Assembly (NCBI GenBank): GCA_030639305.1
Contig: DAOWCY010000214.1
Location: forward strand, 1 to 11,994
Direction: 5' to 3'
DNA from: JAGLQA01 sp023135565
GTDB taxonomy: Bacteria; Acidobacteriota; Aminicenantia; UBA2199
DNA: 11,994 nucleotides
The position numbers and the translations under genes are program-made. The notes beneath the pieces were generated by a model. It ran no database searches and was not told the DNA's origin. It worked only from the letters and a program-made list of their open reading frames with translations. Positions 5,915-11,650 of this stretch are shown one piece after another (position 1 is the first letter of the stretch; each line of letters begins with the position of its first letter).

Positions 5915-7579
5915 ATGGAACAACCGCCTGAAAATACAAGTCGGCCAAAAAACAAAAAATTCCGGTATATCGCTGCTGCTGCCGTATTCCTAATGCTAAC
6001 CGCGTTGGCTGTCTTTTTGATGGTAAACCTTGTTATCGAGCACCAGGGAAACAGCGGCAAAAAAGAGATAAGCGCAGCTCCACAGCCTGGTAAAAAACCG
6101 GGCGCAGCTAAAAACCCCCAACCTCAAAACACCCCGGCGGATGCCGCGGCCAAAGAAAAAGAAGAATTCGACGAAGAAAAAGCCAAAAGCGACGCGGAAA
6201 TAAACAAAGTAATCGAAGAGATCAATAAAAGAGCCGCCCAAAAAAACCAACCCCAGGGCGAATCAAATGACGTAAAAGATAAAAACAAGAAAAAAGAACA
6301 AAACGGGGTAGTAACAGAAGAAGTGGTGGAAGAAAAAGAGATTCAGACCGCCGGGCAGCCTCCTACCCCTGCGCCCCAAAAAGATAACAAAATAACCGAC
6401 CGGCGCCGCTACCTGATGGTGGCGCTGTACGATCTTACCGGCGGCGCCGACATCGCTGTCACCGATTCCTATACCGGTGAAACCCGGCTGTTTGAAGACG
6501 TGGCCGGGAAAAAGAAGATCATCTCTTTCGAAGAAAAACCGGTGCCGTCCGCAGCCCATAAGGGGCTTAAGAAAAACATTCCCGGGCAGCCTGATCCAAA
6601 AGATTCTTCTTTAAGAAAACTTCCGGGAAGTAATAGTAAAAAACAAAGTCCCACCGGCGCGCTACGTTATACCCCGCTGGTTTTTCATAACAGCGGAAAA
6701 ATCGAAGGCGCGGTGGTTGATGAGTATACCGGGGAAATGAGAAAACTCACCGGTCTAATTCCCGGCAGGCCGTTGAATCCGTTTAAAGACAACCGTAAAA
6801 CCGGGGCTGGAGAGCTGCGTTACAACGTGCTGACAGAGTTTGTTGCCGGCGATATCATTCTCTATTTTATCGACACTTTTACCGGCCGGGTGCGCGCTGA
6901 GACCGTCCAGGAACTGCCCGGTGCGCTGAACCTATTTACCGGCCCCCGGGATCCCGTCGCAGGCTCGCGGCGTTACTTTTCCTGGACGAATTATGGCGGC
7001 GATATTCTTACTCACTGCTTCTGCATCGACGCCTACACCAGTGAAATCAAAATGCTGCCCGATATCAGGAGAAAAAAAGCGGTCACCTTTTTTGAAACCA
7101 ACCGGGACAGGGGCGCACTGCGCTATGAGGGCTGGTCTCTTTACCGGCACGGCCATATCCAATTTTTTGTGATAGACACTTTCACCAGCGAGATCAAAAT
7201 GAGCTCCCTTATCGAGTTTGAAGAACCGCTGAAACTATTCGATAACAAAGATGACACGCTTACCGATCGGCACCGGCGTTATACAGCGGGCGTCGGTTTT
7301 TTGCCCAACGGCGCTATGATCACTTATGCAGTGGATACTTTCAGCGGTGAAATAAAGATAAAAACCGGCGACCCGGGCAGCCTGCCGGGACCGGCAAGAT
7401 ATTTTACCGCCCCTAAAGAAGCAGGTGTGCCCCGCTACCAGGTGTCTGTGTTTTTCCAGTATGAAAGCGGCGTGGACGTATATCAAATGGATACCTTCAG
7501 CGGGGAAATCCGCATCAAAACGAACGTTGCCGGAACGCAGACGCTAAAACTTTTCCAGGGTGCGCCGCACCCTTTTTAA
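5915..7579 (+). CDS. Membrane-anchored protein with seven RY...DTFTGE repeats
   Basis: I do not recognise this 554-residue protein. A basic N-terminus (RPKNKKFR) precedes one hydrophobic helix (about residues 18-40), so it is probably anchored N-in with the rest outside the cytoplasm. Residues 43-160 are low complexity, rich in Pro, Lys, Glu and Gln, with a likely short coiled coil at 80-112. The rest is seven repeats starting at Arg-Tyr pairs (165, 251, 302, 353, 403, 455, 507). Each has a D-x-[YF]-[TS]-[GS]-[ER] motif (D184, D269, D320, D372, D421, D474, D526) 17-18 residues after the Tyr, and most end in a LxLF/xxFF stretch. The pattern suggests short beta-meanders, possibly a propeller or a string of small domains. 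Such DT.TG strands occur in isolation elsewhere; seven in a row is unusual. A hairpin terminator overlaps the stop. Confidence 0.9.
   Translation: MEQPPENTSRPKNKKFRYIAAAAVFLMLTALAVFLMVNLVIEHQGNSGKKEISAAPQPGKKPGAAKNPQPQNTPADAAAKEKEEFDEEKAKSDAEINKVIEEINKRAAQKNQPQGESNDVKDKNKKKEQNGVVTEEVVEEKEIQTAGQPPTPAPQKDNKITDRRRYLMVALYDLTGGADIAVTDSYTGETRLFEDVAGKKKIISFEEKPVPSAAHKGLKKNIPGQPDPKDSSLRKLPGSNSKKQSPTGALRYTPLVFHNSGKIEGAVVDEYTGEMRKLTGLIPGRPLNPFKDNRKTGAGELRYNVLTEFVAGDIILYFIDTFTGRVRAETVQELPGALNLFTGPRDPVAGSRRYFSWTNYGGDILTHCFCIDAYTSEIKMLPDIRRKKAVTFFETNRDRGALRYEGWSLYRHGHIQFFVIDTFTSEIKMSSLIEFEEPLKLFDNKDDTLTDRHRRYTAGVGFLPNGAMITYAVDTFSGEIKIKTGDPGSLPGPARYFTAPKEAGVPRYQVSVFFQYESGVDVYQMDTFSGEIRIKTNVAGTQTLKLFQGAPHPF
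6407..7558 (+). repeat. Seven protein repeats of about 51 residues
   Basis: The Arg-Tyr anchors are spaced 86, 51, 51, 50, 52 and 52 residues apart. Only the first spacing is longer, because of a Lys/Pro-rich insert of about 35 residues (207-246). The consensus is RY, a variable strand, a turn often containing Gly, a hydrophobic strand, then DTFTGE with a basic residue. Copies are diverged at the DNA level, so the array is old and not an expanding tandem repeat. Confidence 0.85.
7558..7577 (+). terminator. Rho-independent terminator overlapping a stop codon
   Basis: A perfect 6-bp stem, GGGTGC (7558-7563) and GCACCC (7567-7572), with a GCC loop is followed directly by five T residues (7573-7577). 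The hairpin encodes the last residues of the seven-repeat protein and the T tract runs into its TAA. Stem length and loop match the GCC-loop hairpins of the intergenic repeats. Confidence 0.75.
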
Positions 7580-7754
7580 GAAGCGCATCAAACCAGTAAA
7601 ATCAGTTATAGTGAGTGTTTTCGCCGGATTTAGCGGTATCGGATTATTCCGATTATTTGGATTATTTGTAATTAGGTATACCATGTGGCAGCACAGTTAC
7701 TTACACAGTTTGTAGATGGGCGATTTACCCTAAAGGCATACTTTACCCCTTAAA
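7580..7754. other. Non-coding stretch after terminator
   Basis: I see no gene here. The only pattern is a short run of degenerate GGATTATT-like units (about 7640-7670) and an 8-bp GGTATACC palindrome (7675-7682). Together with 7755-8002, this makes a 423-bp gap between the recognised genes. Confidence 0.4.
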
Positions 7755-7880
7755 ATGTCGATTTTTCGCCCTATGATTAAAATTAAGCATCCGGGATCTT
7801 CTATTTTGATGAATCTCAACCCACCGCCGCTTGGGGGATGTGGTTGTGGTGGACGGTCAAGCAGCGGCGGTTGCATTTAA
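7755..7880 (+). CDS. Tiny ORF with Gly/Cys/Ser-rich C-terminus (RiPP-like candidate)
   Basis: A 41-codon frame from ATG 7755 to TAA 7878-7880, with alternative ATGs at 7773 and 7809. The N-terminal part is short and basic (MIKIKHPGSSIL from 7773), followed by NLNPPP and the ending GGCGCGGRSSSGGCI. A Gly-spaced Cys/Ser tail resembles cores of azole-modified peptides such as microcin B17, but no Shine-Dalgarno sequence precedes any start and no modification enzyme is in the window. The GC-rich end also forms an inverted repeat at DNA level (ACCGCCGCT 7823-7831 with AGCGGCGGT 7863-7871), which could equally explain its composition. Treat it as a candidate only. Confidence 0.3.
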   Translation: MSIFRPMIKIKHPGSSILMNLNPPPLGGCGCGGRSSSGGCI

Positions 7881-8002
7881 AAATCAACTTCCTGAAAGTT
7901 TCCCGGAACACTTCTTCGTTAAATTTTACCTAAAACTGATCAGCAGTGGGGGCATGTTCTAAAGAAATATAACGTCCAATGTGGATTCACAAAGTCATAA
8001 AG

Positions 8003-8419
8003 CTAATCTAATTTTCCATCTCCACCGCATTTATCACATTTTTTCTTAACTTTACCATTACTGCAATTGGGGTTTGAGCAGTCTACATATTTCCCTTGTT
8101 TTTCTCTCATGTCTTTTAGCCCCGAAACACAGATTTTTTTTGTGGCTACATAAGCTCCTACCGCTGCTTCTGGACCGAAAGCAACGCCGGCAACATAAGC
8201 AGGGCCTATAGAAAGCCCTCGGCAACCGTATTCAATCTTTTCATCTGTCACCTCCCAAATTTTCCCTTTTCCCTTACAAACGTTGCAATTTACTTCTATC
8301 TTTCCGTCTTTACATTCATTACATCTTTTTTCTGTACTGTTTTTTTCATCTGCAAGTAAAAACGAAGCGCCCAAAAACACCAACACCAAAGCTAAAATAA
8401 AACAATTTTTTAATTTCAT
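8003..8419 (-). CDS. Exported protein with DnaJ-type cysteine motifs
   Basis: A 138-residue protein with a signal peptide (residues about 1-23, ending SFLLA before DEKNS). Four cysteine motifs resemble the CxxCxGxG zinc-binding repeats of DnaJ: C33-C36, C45-C48 (CNVCKGKG), C114-C119 (with two extra residues) and C128-C131 (CDKCGGDG). Motifs 1-2 and 3-4 are split by about 65 residues holding a Gly/Ala-rich hydrophobic stretch (69-93) between Cys66 and Cys97. No J domain is present, so it is not a co-chaperone of the usual kind. Zinc binding or disulfides in the periplasm are both possible. A strong AGGAGGT (8425-8431) fixes the start. The small frame-split gene upstream ends within this ribosome binding site, pointing to translational coupling. 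Confidence 0.85.
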   Translation of the reverse strand: MKLKNCFILALVLVFLGASFLLADEKNSTEKRCNECKDGKIEVNCNVCKGKGKIWEVTDEKIEYGCRGLSIGPAYVAGVAFGPEAAVGAYVATKKICVSGLKDMREKQGKYVDCSNPNCSNGKVKKKCDKCGGDGKLD

Positions 8420-8422
8420 TTG

Positions 8423-8577
8423 TTACCTCCTGTTTATTTTGGTTTTATTTTTTTCATAATCGATAAATACAATTCCCTTACCAATAAGTATAAGATCTAA
8501 TACTATTATAACCATTCCTGCATAAATAAAAAAATTTGAGGTTTTCTTTTTCCCTCTTTTTTTTTATTCTTTTGCAT
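8423..8577 (-). CDS. Small single-pass membrane protein, frame split at an A9 tract
   Basis: A perfect AAGGAGG (8582-8588) precedes ATG 8575-8577. The frame starts MQKNKKK and reaches a run of nine A (T at 8557-8565). Read straight, it ends after 23 codons. With one extra A it continues as a sensible 51-residue protein: a Lys-rich N-terminus, a hydrophobic helix (FFIYAGMVIIVLDLILIGKG) and a charged tail ending INRR. Its TAA then falls at 8423-8425, inside the ribosome binding site of the exported Cys-motif protein. The 155-nt span is one base short of a whole number of codons. Transcriptional slippage, a real inactivating mutation or a sequencing error at the homopolymer would all explain this. 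The strong start signal and coupled stop argue that it is, or recently was, a gene. Confidence 0.55.
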
Positions 8578-8586
8578 AGAACCTCC

Positions 8587-8609
8587 TTATGAAAAAAAAA
8601 TTTTCATAA
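8587..8609. promoter_or_regulatory. Inverted repeat upstream of the small membrane gene
   Basis: TTATGAAAA (8587-8595) and TTTTCATAA (8601-8609) are perfect 9-bp complements around five A residues. On the minus-strand transcript the second arm ends on the first bases of the AAGGAGG ribosome binding site, so the hairpin could modulate its access. It is AT-rich and therefore weak as RNA; a protein operator is the other reading. Confidence 0.35.
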
Positions 8610-8751
8610 CAGGATGGTCAAAACTTGTAAGCCAAAGAGCTATCGGTCTCATCTCCATGGAACCACGCTAATATAATGTAGTAATTTTGCTGAAATTTCA
8701 ACAATTTCACAATTTTTTTTCACCAATCAGGCCGCCGATTAAAAAAAACTG

Positions 8752-8771
8752 GGGCGGTGCGTTACTTTGTT
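8752..8771 (+). repeat. Left inverted repeat of the RAYT unit
   Basis: This is the 20-bp left arm, identical to the complement of 9702-9721. Its GGCGG (8753-8757) can also pair with CCGCC just outside (8732-8736), a small REP-like hairpin with a 16-nt loop. Confidence 0.8.
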
Positions 8772-8772
8772 G

Positions 8773-8781
8773 TGGTACAAT
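8773..8781 (+). promoter_or_regulatory. Extended -10 just before the RAYT gene
   Basis: TGG-TACAAT (TG 8773-8774, -10 8776-8781) is the same extended -10 as that of the seven-repeat protein gene, including the following AG. It lies only 7 nt before ATG 8788, so transcription would start at or near the start codon and the mRNA would be nearly leaderless. No Shine-Dalgarno is seen, which fits. Confidence 0.3.
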
Positions 8782-8787
8782 AGTCTC

Positions 8788-9711
8788 ATGAAAAGAGTAA
8801 GATTGACACACGAAGGTGCTTATCACCATTGTATGAACCGTGGGATTAATGGGTTGAATATTTTCTCCGGGCATAAGATGAAAGCACAATTTCTGGATTA
8901 CCTGGAAGATTCCATCAGGAGATTTAAGCTTAGAATGTTTGCCTACTGCATCATGGACAATCATTACCACTTGATCCTGGAGAACAGCACCGGCAAATTG
9001 TCCGATTTCTTTCGCCACTTGAATGGACAATACGGGATGTATTACCGAAAAATCACCGGGGGGAAAGGCTATGTCTTCGAGAGTAGGTTCAAGTCTACTT
9101 TAATCCAGGATGAATCTTACCTGATGATGTCCCTGGGGTACGCCCTTTTGAATCCAGTCCGGGCGAAAATCGTTCAAAACTTCGAGGAATACCTGTGGAG
9201 TAGTGGGGATGGCTATTTTTCAGATAAAGCTCCCGGTAACCTGGATGTGGATTTTGTAAACGAATTGTTTGGGAGTAAGCGTGCACTTTTCGACTTTTTG
9301 CTCTCGCTGAGTGGCAATGATATACCTACCCGGGAAACCAGGTACGGTGAAGTTTTGGGTAACCCGGGTTATGTTGATGAGGCGCTTCTCAGGTGCGACC
9401 GCCGAAAACAGGAATACGGTGATGGCATGAGACGTATCGATGACAGGTTCTTTGAGCCGGCAGAAAAAATCCTATGGGAATTTGAAAGGAAAATCGGTTT
9501 TAAAATTGAGGATATTGACGTCGATACCTGGCAAGGCAAAAGAATGAGGGGCGAATTGTTGGTAAGATTAAAAGACCTGGGCGGCTTCAGATATTCGGAG
9601 ATAAGCAAGCTTCCTTCCTTCGAAAACTACCGCCTTACCTCTATGGCAAAGCTTTATAAGGATACAAAACGCCGACTCAGCAAAAATCTTGCAAACAAAG
9701 TAACAAAGTAA
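8788..9711 (+). CDS. REP-associated tyrosine transposase (RAYT, Y1/IS200-like)
   Basis: A 307-residue single-strand DNA transposase of the TnpA_REP type. The HUH motif is H59-Y-H61 in MDNHYHLIL, and the likely catalytic tyrosine is Tyr118 in YALLNPVRA, matching the YIHLNPVRA block of the family. The segment GYVFESRFKS (94-103) and the N-terminal YHHCMNRG (12-19) are also typical. Residues about 150-307 form an extension rich in charged helices, as in longer members of the group, perhaps for DNA binding. I choose ATG 8788 because family members start just before this block; a TTG at 8767 would add seven residues from the inverted repeat. The right inverted repeat covers the last codons and the stop, so the C-terminus VTK is repeat-encoded. 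Confidence 0.93.
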   Translation: MKRVRLTHEGAYHHCMNRGINGLNIFSGHKMKAQFLDYLEDSIRRFKLRMFAYCIMDNHYHLILENSTGKLSDFFRHLNGQYGMYYRKITGGKGYVFESRFKSTLIQDESYLMMSLGYALLNPVRAKIVQNFEEYLWSSGDGYFSDKAPGNLDVDFVNELFGSKRALFDFLLSLSGNDIPTRETRYGEVLGNPGYVDEALLRCDRRKQEYGDGMRRIDDRFFEPAEKILWEFERKIGFKIEDIDVDTWQGKRMRGELLVRLKDLGGFRYSEISKLPSFENYRLTSMAKLYKDTKRRLSKNLANKVTK

Positions 9712-9721
9712 CGCACCGCCC
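9702..9721 (-). repeat. Right inverted repeat of the RAYT unit
   Basis: Exact complement of the left arm. It overlaps the final codons and TAA of the transposase gene. Just inside it, AACAAAGT is repeated in tandem. Confidence 0.8.
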
Positions 9722-9824
9722 TTGCCGTTTGCTGCTGAAAAATTGCCCGGGAGAAATCTACACCCCTTCCAGGATATGTATAACCTGTGTGGTGGTTTTT
9801 TTCCAGGATTATAGAAAACGTCTG

Positions 9825-9969
9825 CCGGATGCCCCGGTGATCGAGATGGCGGTTGACCTGGTCGCACTGGCGACCGCCATCCGGGAGAGCGGCGTCGGTC
9901 CCGATCTGGACACCCAGAGGCCCCCTGGCCTCTGTCGATCAGACACCCCGGACCGGTCCGCTGCGCAGC
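9825..9969. other. GC-rich, palindrome-dense island
   Basis: About 145 bp, much richer in GC than its surroundings, hold several perfect inverted repeats: GATGGCGGT (9845-9853) with ACCGCCATC (9873-9881), overlapping CCGGATG (9825-9831) with CATCCGG (9878-9884), CAGAGGCC-CCCT-GGCCTCTG (9915-9934), CGGACCGGTCCG (9949-9960) and GCTGCGCAGC (9960-9969). A plus-strand frame (9729-9983) runs through it and has a protein-like part (LPDAPVIEMAVDLVALATAI) that I cannot assign. It may be a structured RNA, a recombination or protein-binding site, or a relic of a foreign gene. Confidence 0.4.
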
Positions 9970-9984
9970 AGAAAACCAGTTAAT

Positions 9985-10216
9985 GCAAAAATTTTAAACG
10001 AAATCAATTTTTTGACATTGTTATGTATTATTTTTCGCGAACGCGCTGTTTTTTCGTCTCGATCCCGCCCGACCAAAACCGGCCGGAGGTACTGCAGGGG
10101 AATTTTGATTTATTTTTTACATACCCTATTTTTTAGCCGCGCCCGTTCTCCTGTGCCAGGGGGCGGGGGAATTTGGAAATTTCATTCAGGTAAGAACTGA
10201 CTTTATTATACTACAA
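9985..10216. other. Gap without a recognised gene
   Basis: No coding frame of good quality is visible on either strand. It contains a TTGACA (10012-10017) without a matching -10 box, the TTTTTCGCGAA / TGTTTTTTC pair shared with insertion I2 (10031-10055), and a GC-rich stretch near 10140-10170 that may help end transcription of the beta-propeller gene. No clear terminator was found. Confidence 0.35.
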
Positions 10217-11239
10217 TCAGTCTAATTTCTGTACATTTAATTCCCACTGCTCTTCATCAAGGTTATCTACAAGATAGTAATACATGTCCCCTTTGAAAGC
10301 GAAGGTTGAAGCGGGGTTAAGACGAATTTGCAGCGTTTCGCTTCCGGGAAGAAATAACTTTTTAAGCACTTTGCCGGAAAAATCAAGGAAAATAAATTCG
10401 CTTAAATCTCCTTTCTGCCTGTATGTCTGGATATAAAGCTTATCGCCTTTTACCCGGCAGTCCCTGAACACCGGCAGCACATCCGGGGTGTAAAGCATTT
10501 TCTTGAATTCCGGCGGCGTGCGCTTAAACGTGGGGTGTATGGCCAGCGTATCGGCTACCTTTTTTTTAAAAGCATCGTCCGTCCTGATCTCCTCGTATGG
10601 GACTTTAATGTCCGGCAGCGGTTTTCCTTCCAGGTCGAAAACCTTGATCGTATCTTTCTGCTGGTCGAATACAAATATTCGATCCTCCGTGCAACGGGCA
10701 AAAGTGCTTATCGGGGGCATGACTATTTTCCGCTTCTTATAGCTGCTGGGAAGAGCAGTTTCGTATATCATTTTTAGCTCTTTAAAACCGTGATCAACGA
10801 TCAGGGTCCTGGCGGTGGCGGTGGCATCGACCCACTTAAATTTGGTGGCAACGTAGTTTTCCCCGCTGGGCACCGCTTCAACTAAAAAAGATGGGGCGAT
10901 TTTTATTTCTCTCACCATTTTTCCCGATTTATCGTAGACGATGGCTTTGTATACTGAATTCAGCAGTACTTTTTCCTCATGGACAATCATTGTAAAAGGC
11001 GCGTCTGGGGTGGTTAAGAGTTCCCCCGGTCCTTCTCCCCTTTTGCCGAATTTTCTTAAAAACCGGTAGTCCTTTAATGAATATACCTTGATCTGCACAT
11101 TATCCAGGATGTAAAGTTCGCTGCCGGAAATATCCATCATGGTGGGGTTGTTTATCTCCGGCAGTACGGCCATTGTTTCCGGGATAAGGCTGCTTACCAG
11201 AAACAAGGCGATTAAAAAGGCGACTGTGTATTTTGTCAT
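10217..11239 (-). CDS. Exported six-bladed beta-propeller protein (NHL-like)
   Basis: A 340-residue secreted or periplasmic protein. A signal peptide (residues 1-24, ending ETMA) precedes repeated propeller strands such as ELYILDNVQIKVYSL, RIFVFDQQKDTIKVFDLEG and FIFLDFSGKVLKKLFLPG. The loop FGKRGEGPGEL (64-74) is a hallmark of a six-bladed beta-propeller family common in Bacteroidota-like and Aminicenantes-like genomes. The function is unknown; related folds bind ligands or proteins. ATG 11237-11239 is preferred because AAGGAG (11246-11251) sits 6 nt upstream; a TTG six bases earlier is less likely. A promoter, TTGCAA-17-TATAAT, lies in the short region shared with the divergent RiPP precursor genes, so joint control is likely. 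Any direct role with the peptides is unproven. Confidence 0.87.
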   Translation of the reverse strand: MTKYTVAFLIALFLVSSLIPETMAVLPEINNPTMMDISGSELYILDNVQIKVYSLKDYRFLRKFGKRGEGPGELLTTPDAPFTMIVHEEKVLLNSVYKAIVYDKSGKMVREIKIAPSFLVEAVPSGENYVATKFKWVDATATARTLIVDHGFKELKMIYETALPSSYKKRKIVMPPISTFARCTEDRIFVFDQQKDTIKVFDLEGKPLPDIKVPYEEIRTDDAFKKKVADTLAIHPTFKRTPPEFKKMLYTPDVLPVFRDCRVKGDKLYIQTYRQKGDLSEFIFLDFSGKVLKKLFLPGSETLQIRLNPASTFAFKGDMYYYLVDNLDEEQWELNVQKLD

Positions 11240-11249
11240 TGTCAACTCC

Positions 11250-11310
11250 TTGCGACCTGTGATATTAAATTATAATATGTATTTAAAAAAATTGCAACCT
11301 GTGATACAAT
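11250..11310. promoter_or_regulatory. Divergent promoters with a duplicated 15-nt box
   Basis: The minus-strand promoter is TTGCAA (11292-11297), 17 nt, TATAAT (11269-11274), driving the beta-propeller gene. The plus-strand promoter is weaker: TTTAAA (11282-11287), 17 nt, TACAAT (11305-11310), ahead of the RiPP precursors. A box TTGC[GA]ACCTGTGATA occurs twice in the same direction, at 11250-11264 and 11292-11306, with one mismatch and 42 bp apart, about four helical turns. One copy covers the propeller leader and ribosome binding site; the other covers the -35 of one promoter and meets the -10 of the other. This looks like a paired operator. Confidence 0.6.
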
Positions 11311-11420
11311 AATTTTTCAGGAGGTAAACATGAAAAAGAAATTAACCCAAAAATTGCTTTTAAACAAAAACACTATATCAAAATTACAGGACGAAGAAAG
11401 CAGAGCGCTCAAAGGAGGAA
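11310..11420 (+). repeat. 111-bp direct repeat, copy 1 (RBS plus leader)
   Basis: It is identical, base for base, to 11540-11650. It covers the upstream AT-rich bases, the AGGAGGT ribosome binding site and the codons of the whole leader up to the double glycine, then identity stops at the core. Confidence 0.95.
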
Positions 11421-11524
11421 CTGCTATTAAGGACACAAGTGAATGTAATACCGACGTAAAGACAAGTTGCTCTATGGTTATGGTTTGCTGCACTCTGCCG
11501 GAGAAAGCCGTTAACAACGGGTAA
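11330..11524 (+). CDS. RiPP precursor 1, lanthipeptide-like, double-glycine leader
   Basis: A 64-residue precursor peptide. The leader (residues 1-30) has KLLLNKNTISKL and ends in LKGG, the pattern of the GG-Bacteroidales natural-product precursor family, often annotated as class I lanthipeptide. The double glycine predicts removal by a C39-type peptidase/ABC exporter. The 34-residue core has four Cys (39, 47, 53, 54) among Ser and Thr, with TSCS and VCCTLPE, suitable for dehydration and thioether formation. Lanthionine chemistry is inferred, since no LanB, LanM or radical SAM gene is in the window. AGGAGGT (11319-11325) fixes the start. A second precursor follows after 35 bp. Confidence 0.85.
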   Translation: MKKKLTQKLLLNKNTISKLQDEESRALKGGTAIKDTSECNTDVKTSCSMVMVCCTLPEKAVNNG

Positions 11525-11539
11525 TTGCAGCCCGGTTAT

Positions 11540-11650
11540 TAATTTTTCAGGAGGTAAACATGAAAAAGAAATTAACCCAAAAATTGCTTTTAAACAAAAA
11601 CACTATATCAAAATTACAGGACGAAGAAAGCAGAGCGCTCAAAGGAGGAA
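11540..11650 (+). repeat. 111-bp direct repeat, copy 2 (RBS plus leader)
   Basis: Second perfect copy, offset by 230 bp from the first. Because the promoter lies outside the repeat, this gene is probably read from the same transcript as the first. Confidence 0.95.

Larger units (their letters stand above)
8752..9721 (+). mobile_element. RAYT unit bounded by perfect 20-bp inverted repeats
   Basis: GGGCGGTGCGTTACTTTGTT (8752-8771) has its exact reverse complement at 9702-9721. Between them lies only the transposase gene. No target duplication is visible, as expected for HUH enzymes. REP-associated tyrosine transposases are usually flanked by REP sequences, but a perfect pair this long and no other copy in the window suggests a self-contained or recently moved unit. 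Confidence 0.75.

Noticed and set aside
7718..7771. GGGCGA/TCGCCC pair as a riboswitch or attenuator
   Set aside because: Only 6 bp with a loop over 40 nt; expected by chance.
9729..9983. 84-codon plus-strand ORF after the RAYT gene
   Set aside because: It has a protein-like middle, but no ribosome binding site, an odd C-terminus and dense palindromes; I describe the DNA instead of calling a gene.
10012..10017. TTGACA as a promoter -35 box
   Set aside because: No -10 box lies 16-18 nt downstream and no gene follows on that strand.
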